Of a DNA stretch of 64,000 nucleotides, positions 1 through 12,690 are shown in pieces (position 1 is the stretch's first letter; every line of letters starts with the position of its first letter). The stretch covers positions 14,798,218 through 14,862,217 of the forward strand of contig CM040744.1 of assembly GCA_022829145.1 (NCBI GenBank), given 5' to 3'. Both the position numbers and the translations under genes were made by a program. Under the pieces are notes generated by a model that was given only the letters and a program-made list of their open reading frames with translations, made no database searches and was not told where the DNA came from. Source of the DNA: Albula goreensis. Taxonomy: Eukaryota; Chordata; Actinopteri; Albuliformes; Albulidae.

Positions 1-1429
1 ACCTTTACTTTGTGGTACAAAGTTAGGGATGAAGCTCAATGTCACTTTATAGGAATGAATATCGACCATAACAGGTCACTGCACTGGGGATCAAAGTAAT
101 TTGTCCATATCTGTCCATTCCACTGTACTACACTGCTGCCTGGATTGAAACTTATCAAGAGATAGGGACAGTACATCAAAGTTTGAACCCCAATTATCAT
201 TGCAAACTAATTATGGAAGTATAGTTACTACAATATACTTGTAAAAGAATGAAGGCACACCAAAAATGCCTTCAAGTGGCCAGAAATAAGTAACAACATG
301 AAGAAGAGCAATTATCGGATAGTAATCAGTGTGAAACTTAAATACTTATTTATTTATTAGAGCTACTTTTAAAGTATGAGAAAAACAAACATAAGACCAA
401 AACTCTGGGCACCCAGGTACTGGTAACCCCATTTCAGTTATTAAATATCACTCAGGCAATGTCAGTAGTGCCTCCTTGAACATATGTCAAAATGTGTATT
501 GATCATGACATTTTAGACAGTGGTGATTTGTTCTCCACTCATACAGTCAATAGTGAAAAATGAACACGTTTGCCTTCAGTAGCCATATAAAAAAAGGTAT
601 TTTGAAATCACACAATAGCAAAGCAGACACAAAGCTCTCCTTCGCTGATCTAACACAGTAGAGAGAAGCAGAGAGGCAGCAGCAAGGCTGGGCCTCCGGA
701 GAAGCTTTGCTGACAGAGCAGTAGCCCTGACTGAAAACAGCAGAAACAGCAGCATGTCATAATCACAGGTACTGCTGAGCAAATGCTAACATTCCTCTTT
801 GCTTAGTGTCAGACGTCCTGTTTTTAAAAACAATGCAGAGATCTTGTGGGCTAAGGAAACAACAAATGGATATAGATTTCTTTCATGAGACAAGTACTCT
901 AACTTTTTTACAGTTTGCTTAAAATAACATATTAGAACATAATGTTAGCTGGGAATTACACATGAATTAATATCAGTATCCATATTTAGGTCTACTGTAT
1001 CAAACCTGCATTTCTGTCAAAGTCAAATGACCCATTCTCTTTTCATTCAGTGACCCTCAATGCAATGTTGTGACATACTGTAATATACAGGCAGTGGTAC
1101 ACTTCAGTAATAAATTAAACCCATGGAGGCTGTTTTGCTGAAGACACTTTCAGAGGGCTCTAAAATATTTCTTCATTAAATACAATGAGCTCATTGCACT
1201 CACCTAGGTCAGTACCCCCACTAACCTGGTGTCACTGTGCATATGACTGACACATACATTATGATGTTGATACTGCCTATTGCAGTTATGAGTCAGGAGA
1301 GATACATGGGCCTAGCTCTGTGGAATTATGACCTTCGTAACCCCTAGTGGATATCATCTGTTCATTTCCCTCCTCCCCCCCTCACTCCCATCTCACCGAC
1401 CAGCCTGGCCCCCCTCCCATCTTCCCTAC

Positions 1430-1690
1430 ACCATGAAGGTAATTAAGGAGCAATGGAAGGGAGTCATTTTTCTCCTCATTAAGTTTCTGATTGGTTTCTG
1501 CACCTCGAGTGTGCCGGCCTGCAGTTTGTCACCGATTCCAATCGGGGCCCGATCATTAATACTTGTGTTTGTGTAGCTAACTGCGCGGTCTTTTCACGGC
1601 CCCTTGTACAGCAATAATACACACCACGACCGTGGATTAGCGATTCACGTGTTAATTCATCCCGTATTCATCAGGCAGAAATCTATGATG
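1430..1690. promoter_or_regulatory. conserved-looking non-coding block
   Basis: This is a complex-sequence block with several homeodomain-type TAATTA/CATTAA cores, restored CpG (GATTCACGTG, CGATTCC, GACCGTGG) and no open frame of note. It stands out from AT-rich neighbours. Conservation is inferred from composition only. Confidence 0.3.
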
Positions 1691-1999
1691 TAATTACGGT
1701 TGGGAAGCTCACGGATGCAGAGTTAGGTCGTTTGCGGGAGGCTAAATCACATCAGGTCTCAAGACAAACAGTCATAATCAGTGTCAGGACGTCGATGTGT
1801 TTGATCACCGATGATATGTAATTCAGTAGTGGCTGCTGTGTCAGGGAGATCAATGAATTGGAGAATAACACATTTTTTCCTCAATCAGGTTTTCCTGACC
1901 ACTGGAACAGATCTCATTCCTCTAAAGCGTAAATATATCTTATGCATTGTCCCATTGTATTCCATCATGGAATTTGGTTAGCATTTACATTTTGCAGAT

Positions 2000-2040
2000 G
2001 TATCTTTATACTTACATTAGCAATGTAAGTATGAAGATAC
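2000..2040. repeat. near-perfect inverted repeat (about 19-bp stem, 3-nt loop)
   Basis: The arms at 2000-2018 and 2022-2040 (GTATCTTTATACTTACATT and its complement) differ at one position that can still form a G-U pair. There is no protein-coding context. Confidence 0.85.
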
Positions 2041-2959
2041 CTTTCCAAAGTTTAAGGCCATACTGCCTCCATAGTGTTATGAAATGTGTTTTTTACATTA
2101 ATTGGTACAGACTACAGAGACTGAGTACAGATGACCGCTCCAACCAAGATAACACCAACCAAGAATCACTCGCATCTCATAAGTAAATATTACTGAAACT
2201 AGAGAAGAGCTTCCCTCCATGTTGTCAAAGGCAGCTGTTTCCTAGGAACTTTTGCCCCAGTTACCTACATTTGACTTTCTATCTTATATTTCCAAACTAT
2301 TAAAACGTCTTTGTGTTGTTTAACAATGAGAGGAATTTTTCAAAACAAGGCGTGAAAAAATTGGGGGGTTGCAAAGGGGGAACAATAGCTGAGGAATGAG
2401 TGAGTGAAAGCAGAGTCTGAGAGGGCGTTTTAGATTGATGGACAGCCTGAGGTATCCTTATGCAAGATATAGTGCACATTTCCATAAGTGCAACAACACT
2501 CACACAAACAGCAAATACACACAAGTGCCCATGCACACTCAGGGACATGCATATAGAAAGCACATGCATGTGCATACTTTACCAACCAAAATGTAGTTAC
2601 GTTGTAAAATATATGCTATACTATTGTTGGAGAATGTAGCATGTTAGGAACAGGGAGTTTTCATATTTTTATGGAGAAAGGTCATTTATTTATCATAACA
2701 GTACATTTTCTCTCTATCAAAACCAAGCTGACTATAGCTTTAAAATGGGTGGCAAGTATCCAAAAATCCTGAAACTGAAGAAAATAAATAAATACATAAA
2801 AATTTGGATTCAGTACTTTAATATTTGGATAGTACAGTACTATCTGAGCAGGCTTAGAACACGCCCGAGAGAGACAGGCTTCTGTTCGTAGTGCATGAGA
2901 CATGGCTTGACTGAGGACGACCCTCGGAGAGATTGAGTTTTCTCAGGGAATGACATGAG

Positions 2960-3120
2960 TGTCTCGCTCAATCATTAGAGCGGTGGCAGGACTTAATGGC
3001 GCAGAAAACACAGGCGCACAGCGGGGCGCAGTGCCTTAAACAGATGCTGACTCCGGTGAGTCAATACCGCTGCCGGAGAAGGATGCGGCGGCGCAGAGTC
3101 CGTCCTCACTCATGCTCATA
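2960..3120. promoter_or_regulatory. CpG-rich short block
   Basis: About a dozen CpG lie within 150 bp (GGCGCACAGCGGGGCGC, ATGCGGCGGCGC). No coding potential is visible. It is a possible regulatory element in the region downstream of kank1. Confidence 0.3.
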
Positions 3121-4159
3121 TTGGCACAGGGCTGAGAAAACACACACATAATCTAAATTAAACAAGGGTCATCCAACCACATTGTACCAGTTTTCACTTC
3201 AACTTTTCATATTGTAATTTTGATAAAGCATAACCGTAGGCTATGTATATCACAAAAGCAATAGACGAAATGTTTAAAAATGTATCATGGTTTTGTCACT
3301 CGTGTTATGATGAGGAGGCATGTCTATTCTCCATTTTTGGAGGTATTTTGGAGTGTTTGTCACTTTTTGTTGCCAATTCAGACAAACCAAAAATGTAATC
3401 TGGAACGGGTCTGCAGGCAAAGTCTATTCTAACCACGGTTCTGTAATGCTATTTTTTCCCCCTGTAAGACCACAGTTCTTATGTCTCACCCTTCTTATGT
3501 ATGCAAAGCTTCATCAGACAGACTTAGACAGTGTTTAATTGTATTCTCTGTGGGCCAGTATCTTCTTCAGCACCACAGGGGAGCACTTAAATTCTCATTA
3601 TTGGTACATTAGGAAGCCTGCACTGTGACCATTGGGCACTGACAGGAGGCATCAGCAGGGGGTCAAAGGCTAATTAAACAGATAACAACCTCTGATCCCA
3701 CATTGTTAACTAATCTGTCCTGAGTGAAAGTGAGTCATTGTGGGGAGTGACACAGCCCTGCTAAATCACCATCTCTGATAATGATCTCATCAGTGTGGGC
3801 AAATGGCCTGTCTCACTCTCCATCTCACACGTTTGATCTGCGGCAACATTAGGGTTATACAGCCCAAAACACCAATCAATACCTGGATTATTATTTTTTT
3901 ATTTACCGTTATCTTAAAACAAAGAGGAATTAATTAAAAAGTGAAGGATGAAGCTCTGCATTAAAATTCAAATGCGAAACAAATCGATATAGACAGCTTG
4001 TAAGACATCTTTACTTGCTGCGCTAGCTTGTTTCAGGAACTTGATTTTAATATCCAAAACTTTCAAAACCTCTCAGTCAGATAATAAAATCAGTAAATCA
4101 GAGGGAAATAAAAAAGATTAAAAACAAACCTGCTACTTGTATGGTTATATGTTTAATTG

Positions 4160-4560
4160 GGTTTTTTTTTCTTCAACAAGCCAGGCACTTTGAAGCTGGA
4201 CAGTCTGTAAGAGTAGGACATAAAACACGAGGCCTTGTCTGTTTAATCTCCTCACAGCCCTGGGCAAGCACTAATGGAGATGTTGTACAACACATTACAA
4301 GAGCGCTTGGGGCCGTAAGCAAGCAATCATAGTGGTATTTAGCCAAATCCATCGCGGCGGAGTAGAGTGTTTAGCACGGGCGGTCAGGGGTGTTAGACAG
4401 GATGACATACAGGGAGCCGCTCGCTGTCCCCCGCGGGCTCAGAAAGGCAGAATTCGGTTACACACAGTGAACAGGAGCCTAGCAGCAGGGCTGTTTATGT
4501 CCCAGCCAACAAGAGGAGACAGCTGCTTATTCCCTCTGAGCTGAACACAGATTTATGGTC
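4160..4560. promoter_or_regulatory. CpG-retaining conserved-looking block
   Basis: Mixed-composition sequence with a local CpG cluster at 4350-4450 (ATCGCGGCGG, GAGCCGCTCGC, CCCCGCGGGC) amid AT-rich flank. The short open frames inside show no family resemblance. Confidence 0.28.
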
Positions 4561-5496
4561 ACACCTGAACAGGCCAAAGGAAGAGCTAGGCCACACTGTG
4601 GACTATACCAATCTAGTCTGAGCCGTGATCAGGTTTCTCTTCATTATAAGCCACTGTGTGCATTTCTTAACCTTCCCTAGTGCTGTCAACAGATGAAGGT
4701 AGCTGGCAGTTGAGAGGGTGTCTTGGTGAAAGCAACTTGATTTCTGACATGGCTCTTTGGAAGATAAAAGTTACATAGATTTCTACTCCTGAGGGGATTG
4801 CTCAGGACAAATATATTACCTTTTTAGTATTTTATATTAGTTTTATAACATAACATAATATTATTTATTGTGCTTTTATTGCATACCGTTATATAAATAG
4901 TACATTATTGACCTGGTAAGTATATGACTTTTTCATATACTTATTTTTCGCTGTATTTTACTTTTGATGATCTGCTTGTTTGTTATCATTGTTATGATTC
5001 AGGATGTTTCTCAGAATATCTGATTAATCTCTGTTATATCCACCCACTCAGATGCTGTCATCTGTCCTCCTTCTGAGGTGTGTTATTTCCATTCAAGTAA
5101 GACCATTTACAGCAATAACACACACTTTAGTTCTCGTCTAGAGAAAAGGAGTGGCCATAGCTGTAATGTCATTGCAAGCATGGTGAAAGATATCTAAAAG
5201 CCAGCTCTCTGTAACAGAAACTGTCAGTCATGTTAGCAGCCTGGAATGAGCTTGGAAGAATTCAGGATAAATAGGTACGTGATGTTGTTTACCAGGTATG
5301 TATTAGTGTATGCACAGAACCTGCCTATTCCACATTCAGGAGTCGCTTTCAGAACGGGGTCCAGAGTGTTTAGCCATATGTTTGGTAGGAACTATAAACC
5401 TGGATGTCAGAGATCTGCATTGATAAAACTGGGCTAAGCTTTTGATCCTGTAGGTCAGGTCTGATCCTCATATCTATGAGGTTTACCCTTAGGGTC

Positions 5497-5607
<111 letters not shown>

Positions 5608-7004
5608 TGAGTGTGTGTTTTCTGTGTGTGTGTGTGTGTCTGTGTGTGTTAATTGTGAACTCATTTGAATTAGTTGTCCTTTGTGCATTCCATCACAATT
5701 GTGAGGTAGGACCATACAAATAGGTAAGCTCATTGATCTGAAACAGATGTGATGTAAATACCATACATTATGATGTTATCATAACAGACCTTAATTTTTA
5801 TGGTGAGCTTTCCCTGTAAAGGGACAATTCTCCAGTGGGGCATTCTTTCAGTGCATCATGGGACCATGGTCCACTGTTTACTCAGAATGTTTGCATTGTA
5901 AAGCCACTGGTTACCTCAGGAGGAACATTTTTTTGGGTTTCAGGTATACAGCTGCTCCTCTGTTGCTGTTGTAACTCTGAAGGAGCAAATGGCGGATTGC
6001 TTGTTTAGGCACATGCAGAATCTGCTTATACAAAGGACGAGCAAGTTTTACATGATCTAAATGTGTGAAGGAGTGAAGAATACAGAGGAGTGTGACTGTG
6101 TGATATTAAATGGCATAATCATGTATGTACTGCAGCAGTAAAAATGGTAAGGTTAGATTAGTCAATGCAAGAGATATAGATGACCCTTTACCCTTTTGCT
6201 ACATGAAACATAATACCTCTTGTGTGGGTTTTTCCCCTATTTTCATTTTGCAATGAGAATAGTTTTTCTTTTTGCAAATCTAACAGTGGATGAATCAGTC
6301 TTTAGATTCTCTTTTCTCATATGGAGCTGAGATGATGAAATCTGTACAAAAAGCAGGGTGAGGGGGAGAGAGAGAGAGTTATTTGGAACTCACACAGATA
6401 AGAGATTCTCTTAAAACATGTGAGGACTAGATAATCACATTTGTTCACAGATGGCAGAACATTGCAACCTTGCATTTAACTATGACCCACCTGATCTTCC
6501 TGTGAACTTGAAAAATTGGAGCAGACATTCCTTTTACACCCTCTCTACCCTCAGAAGGGGGAAATGTAGAATATAATCCTACTTTAAAAGATATCAATTT
6601 TCTTCTTTATTAGCCCACTCCTACAAATGATGAAAATAAAATGCTAGGCTTGGCTGGTGGGTTATATGTATTTTAAAACTTTATTGCTGCTAACTACCAT
6701 TTCCAAATGTAACTAGGTTTCTTCTACTATGCATGTTTAGTTAATTAATCTTGTGAAGTATCACATAATGAAATGGGTGTTAGCATCATTTCAAGCCACA
6801 GAAGTTTGTTTGATAGTTTGAACTTGTACTAAAAAAGAAAAATAGGGACCGAAAATGTACTGTACATTTTAAAATAAACCTGGCGCTCTCGCTGCAAGAA
6901 AACTAACTTTGAACACACTGCAGAGTGGGAAAAAAAAGCGCAAGAAAACAAAGCTGTCTCATATAACACTGAAATTCCTCCATAACTCAATCTGGGCATC
7001 TCAT

Positions 7005-7150
7005 CTGGGCTGCCGTGCGCACGTTCTGGGAGCGGAGCGGGCGAGGTGAGCCGGCCGGTGATCGACTGCGGTGTCACCTCCCGCGCGCGATTTACAGTGA
7101 GCCGCTGCTGACGAGCTCCCCGCAGTAAACAGCGCGCAGGGGCGTATTTC
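7005..7150. promoter_or_regulatory. CpG-dense block in the 3' flank
   Basis: About twenty CpG fall in roughly 140 bp (including GCGCAC, GAGCGGGCGAG, CCGGCCGG, CCCGCGCGCG), in a flank that is otherwise CpG-poor. A plus-strand donor-like GGCGAG|GTGAGC lies inside it. No coding exon is recognisable on either strand. It could be an unmethylated promoter or enhancer of a transcript outside or across the window. Confidence 0.45.
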
Positions 7151-7585
7151 ACACCGAGCTGGCTTTTATGAAGAACACTTCAACGCCCTGCCATGCTGCC
7201 AGCGTGATGGATGGAGAAAGACGCATGACAAGCTTCATCATTGTTTGTAAATCTTAACTGTTCCCGCTCACTAACTCCAGAGGCAATTTTCCGAAGACAG
7301 CGGGCCGACGGAAGGACAGCGTCGCACTCCTGAAGGTTATTCAGCTGGCCCTGTGTTTGGCCAACTGATTACCCGCCCGTGGGAAATAAATACGCCAGTG
7401 CGCTGGCGGATTCTGGGGGTCTGGAATAGACTCCCATCGAATGTTTATAGCTATTTTCTAGTGCAAAAAAAAACCTATGCTGAAAGAAGGGCATGCTTCT
7501 ATTCTTAATTTTAATTTTTATTTGAAAAAAAAAAATTATATATTTGCCACAGTGCACTGATTGCAAGACAAGGCGGTTTGATCTG

Positions 7586-7617
<32 letters not shown>

Positions 7618-7628
7618 TATTTTTTTTC
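7586..7628. repeat. A-run / (AT)10 / T-run
   Basis: About sixteen A, then about ten AT units, then a T run. The arrangement is self-complementary. Confidence 0.9.
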
Positions 7629-8411
7629 TTTCTGAATTTAATGTAGCCAATGATTAGTCAATCAAACGATATGTTTTTCCTGTGGTCAATTTTCACATTC
7701 TTGTTCTTTTGTAATGAAAACCGAAAAGCATGCTGTATGGAAAAACTTTATTACTCATCTTTTATGATGAAATATAGTTCACTAGCATCTAGAAAAAGAT
7801 ATACACTGTTATGAGTGAAGAGAAGCTGTTATATCTGTTGTAGGCATTGGGAGGTCTTCAAGAATCCTGTATGAATGTACTCTCTTGACTTTGGGAGGCT
7901 AATAACTGCATTTGACAGGCATTTTATCTGCCTTGTGAGGTCTGTAAACCTGTGCAGGTGTGGGCTTTTTAGCAGATATTGGACAAGGAAGTATTGTACA
8001 GGAAGTGTGCCAGCAGCCATGAGCGTAGAATGTCAAATATCCTTATATTCACTCTGGCCGGAGGTAGCAGGCGTTATCCTGTTAAACTTCTGTTCCACTG
8101 CACTCACCTCCTTTTGACAAAACTGCTTTTAAAATCATAACCAGTGGTTGACATCATTCATTCTCTGTTATTGCAGCAGATCTACTTAATTATATGAGGC
8201 CTGAGAAACAGCTCTGCTGAAGTGTGATTAATGTCAACAAATGAGCACTCTGCCATAATAGTATGGACTTTATACTATGACCTGCATGTATTTGACCAAC
8301 ATACATTTTTTGAAATCACATTAGATTTAGACAAAACTCCAAGAAAGGACATGCAATAGGAAAGTAATATCTGCTTTAATGAGCCCTGTGAACCAGAAGT
8401 ATGTCCATTAT

Positions 8412-8413
<2 letters not shown>

Positions 8414-8489
<76 letters not shown>
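8414..8489. repeat. (AC)38 microsatellite
   Basis: Perfect AC run, followed by a short interrupted extension to 8499. Confidence 0.97.
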
Positions 8490-8495
<6 letters not shown>

Positions 8496-8577
8496 ACAAA
8501 TACCAGGCTGTTTAAGAGATTGTCTGCAATGCCCTGCTTTGTCTCAACACCCAAACAGTCATAATGTAGGAAAAGCT

Positions 8578-8601
8578 GATGATGATGATGATGATGATGA
8601 T
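8578..8601. repeat. (GAT)8 trinucleotide repeat
   Basis: Eight perfect GAT units about 90 bp after the AC tract. Confidence 0.95.
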
Positions 8602-10446
8602 GAATCAGTCACTGAGCTGCCAGCACACCTAACCATGACCCAGCCCTTAGTCCACTGCACACCCTATTAAGACAGGCCATGGCATGCCATATCACAAAAC
8701 TACCATTCTATTCACATAACCCATATATCACAATGCATATACATATTTGTGTATTTGATGGTCATTAATAAGTTGAATCTCTAATTAAATATATGACACC
8801 TTGAGCACACTAATGTTGACAGAACCATGTGATTGGCTAAATGATTCATGTTGTAATTTGTAATGTGTTCTGTAGATTACAGTACATGTCTTGCATTGAA
8901 CAAAATACAAATGTAAGTTTGTTTAACCAGGTTTATGTTAAATAAAAGAGCTTTCTCTCATTTAATTGGCTGGACACAGGTATTCTGTGGCCATGATCAG
9001 AAGGGGCAGCGGTAGGGCAGAGTATGGGGAGGAAAGCAAGTGACGAGAGTGGTTTTATTATATGGTTGTACTTCAGAACCCAAGAAGTCAATCCACTGAA
9101 AATAGATAACATAAATTTAATTCTTATTTCCTGTTCATTTCATTCACTAACTTATTACAGCAGGAGAGGCAGTAGCCTGTAAAGATTAGGAAATAAAAAT
9201 GCTTGGGAGTGATAGAAATTTGATTTCTGCTCCTCTTTCTCTCAGGTTAGCCTGTTTGCTACAATATCATCAACCTATACAGTTAAAAACATTTCCCTGG
9301 AAACTTAAATTTACACCTCACCTTTCTCTTGGCCACAGCAGTCATTGGACAAACCAATATTCAAACCTACAACTTTCTGCTTCTACATTTGACCTCGGCA
9401 CCACCTTGCCATCTGCTAACTCTTGTATTCCATGGGGTACAGAGGGGCACTTAGTCATGGAATGTTGACAGGGACAGCAAAGCTGTAAGGTTTGCACTGT
9501 CTGTGGCAGTGGTTTAAAATGAAACCGAAGATCTCTGATGTGGCATAGAAGAGGTCTGACATCCTGCATAGTTATAAAATGCCCATTTGAATCATTCAAG
9601 TGGGAATGTTATGTTTTTTCAGCTTTATATCCCCTCCTGCAGTTTGAAAATGGTGTTGGCATGATGGTACAAGTCTGAAAATGGACATGCTAAAGTGAGC
9701 ATTTTTACCATAAACATCAATCCACTTTCATATGTAGCCATTACATATCTACATTTTTGGATATATTACAATGAGATATAGCTATCCTCTTTGTAAAGTG
9801 AGTGAATAAGAATGGTGTTCCTTTTTGATTGTTTAATTAAATGACACTAATGGACAGTTTTAGATTGATATGGACAGTTGATAAGGCCACCAGCCAAGCT
9901 GGAACCACTTCATATATTCCAGTCTGTCAGAAAAAAACCAGCAACCTTTCAACCAATAATGTTTGAGTGATTACCTGTGACATGCACTAAGCAATCATCT
10001 AAGACATTTTGATTTGACATTTTAAGATAGTTTGATGACACAGAAAAGGGTAAAACTCTACTGTAGTCAGACTTCATGATCTCATCTGCAGCTTTTAACA
10101 CATCACTCAGCATGCTAGCCCTGTCTCTGTTCTGACCAACAGTATAAATGGCCCTAATAAAACTTTTATTTCAATCATATTTTTTAACTTATTTATTAAT
10201 TTTTTTATGGTGCCCTTGGCTTACTGTATGGTCCTCCCTCGGATGTACTTAACTACAGTCTTGATAAACTCTTGATAAAAGTTTATGGGCCTGTGAGAGT
10301 GGGGTGGTATGCAGGCAGGCACAGCCAGCTCTGGGCAAGGGGAAGGGGCTGCTCTCCTCTGGAGCCCAGGCCCAGGTTTGAACAAACATCTTATGGCTAA
10401 TGAAGGGCCATTTGTTCTCTCTCAACTTAGGGAACTACACATGCAA

Positions 10447-10690
10447 GCATAAACACACACACTTACACACACATATGCATGCACACATGCAAGAAGACAT
10501 GCATGCACATGGACACACAAACACATGCAGGCATACATGCATACCCATGTATGCACATACAAATACATTGAGACACAATCATACATGTATGCACACAATG
10601 AGAACACATAGACACACAAACACAAGCACAAAGACATGCAGGTCTGCAAGCATGCACAGGCCTGCATACCCAAACACACAATCACACATT
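10447..10690. repeat. imperfect CA/CATG-rich tract
   Basis: Degenerate ACACA and GCATGCA units over about 240 bp, probably an eroded microsatellite. Open frames here are artefacts. Confidence 0.85.
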
Positions 10691-12289
10691 AAAATCAGAT
10701 TCTCTTCTTCTGTAACTATAGACCTTCTGGCTTCAACTTTGTTGTACTAAAACAGGCATATAAGATGAATTGCAGCCATACAACTTGGTTCTACAAGAAG
10801 AATGCAGCATAATTGTGCATTCTTTTTCTTAGCTGTTAATATGTGTTCGCAATAATTCTCACTTTGTGGTCAGAGTTGACTTTGCTTTAATCTCATGGAA
10901 TCTCCATCCTATCTCTCTCAGGCATCTAAATGATGAGATAATTGTCATGCTTCATTCTGAAAAGCAGGATTTCAGAGTTAAGAAGGTAACATAAATGTAA
11001 ATCTGGACCTTATCATACAATGTATCAAATGCAGTACACATCCATGGTGTTATAGGTCTTTCAAAAGATGCCATCAATACTATATCAGAGCAAGCTCTCA
11101 TGTTAGACTGGATTAAGAATTTCTCAGCCTGACTGTGCCAGGGCAGGTGAGAATCTGTGGGCAGAAAGTCCCAAAGCCACGCTTTACTTGGAGACATGAA
11201 TGAGACTTCATGCTGGTATACTAGATTCCTTCTGATACTTTCATGAATGTTGATGAATCTCACTGTGACTCACACTAGGGGTGAATGAATCGGGCCATTG
11301 AGTCCTTCTGAACCTGGAACGTGAATGTGAGCATGAACTCAGCATGAATACAACCATCGATTTACAGACAAAATTGTACTGTAAATCAAGGACTTAACAG
11401 CCAAAATGGGTCACAGTTGACTTACAGCAGAGGTATATACTCCCTTTGAGTGTGCATCATGTGCAAAAACAAAGCAAAACAAAAATAAAAATAATGATTT
11501 TTTTTTTCTTAATATAGTGGATACAGAATAGAAACATGATTTCCACAGCTTACATTTTGTTAATGCAGCATTTCTCAATCAAAGGTGACACTTTGGTGCA
11601 TGGTTTTATTATATTTAAAATCAGTCATATATCTCAATTTACCCAAGACCACAGGGATAAAATAATGTGTGAACAGAAATAAATTGGAGGAAAATCTCAG
11701 CTGGCTTCACTATGAGCTGTAGCTCTAAAAAAGAATAGCAACTAACAGCTCTGCTAGGTTTTTTTTTTTCAATCTTCTCTGAAACTTGAAAACGAGCCAC
11801 CTATTCAGTGGCAGTGGGGTTTAGACGATTTTCAATTTCACTTTTATGGAATTTGATTTCTGTCAGCCAGTAATATGTCACCATTTATTGTCCATGTCAT
11901 CAATTCCTTCCCAGACAGCTTTATAAACTGTTATTTAAACAACACCCAGCTGGAGTATTGCTCCAGATAAATACAATGGAGATTGAACTGGATTTTTCAG
12001 ATGGTAAATCTACATGTGCCACAAGAAAAATTAAGAGCGAAAAATGTTAAGGATACCCTGAACGTTTCTGTTTGCCACATTTTATATATCAGAAACAAAT
12101 TAGAGTGTACATACTGCTGATATTCTAATTCTTACATTTGGCAAATCATTAATTAACACTTTTAAAACAGGTGGCATTGAAAGCAGCTGATTCTTGTTCT
12201 GGACTTTGATATTCAAACCACACTGATGTAGTACTCAGTAACTTCCTAGTACTTCCTTTTTCTTTACCTACCTGAAGCACTCTTATCTG

Positions 12290-12690
12290 GCACCATCATT
12301 TGTCTGGATTATGATCGGAGCCCGTATATTTTCATTCCCTGCCAGCTTTAAGACAGGGACCTTTCTGTGTGGGAGATTTGGAGATGCGCGCTCAGATAAC
12401 GTTCAGCCAGCCAGAACACACGTGCTACCTCCTCTACCACACTGCCCGTCTCATGATTTTACCCATGCTCAGAGACCTCATACTGCATAAATTGACTCTT
12501 TCTTGGATCTCCATCTTTCTCTGTCATTTCCCTTTGACGTTTAGCACGACGGGAAAAATTGAGGTTTGACTTTCGTAATGCGAGGCAGCTCAATCACAAC
12601 TGGTTGACCGGTTGTCTGGAGCTAAAATAGCTAGACCAGGCAGGCAAAGAGCCGCCCTATTCACTGGCCGTGTGAATTGTCTCGTAGGAA
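12290..12690. promoter_or_regulatory. conserved-looking non-coding block
   Basis: A complex stretch with CpG (ATGCGCGCTC, CACGACGG, GACCGG) between AT-rich sequences. No coding evidence. Inferred as a possible enhancer. Confidence 0.25.

Noticed and set aside
6829-7152. 107-residue minus-strand frame over the CpG block, considered as a neighbouring gene's exon
   Set aside because: It has no DM domain or other recognisable motif and its C-terminal half is ordinary AT-rich translation.
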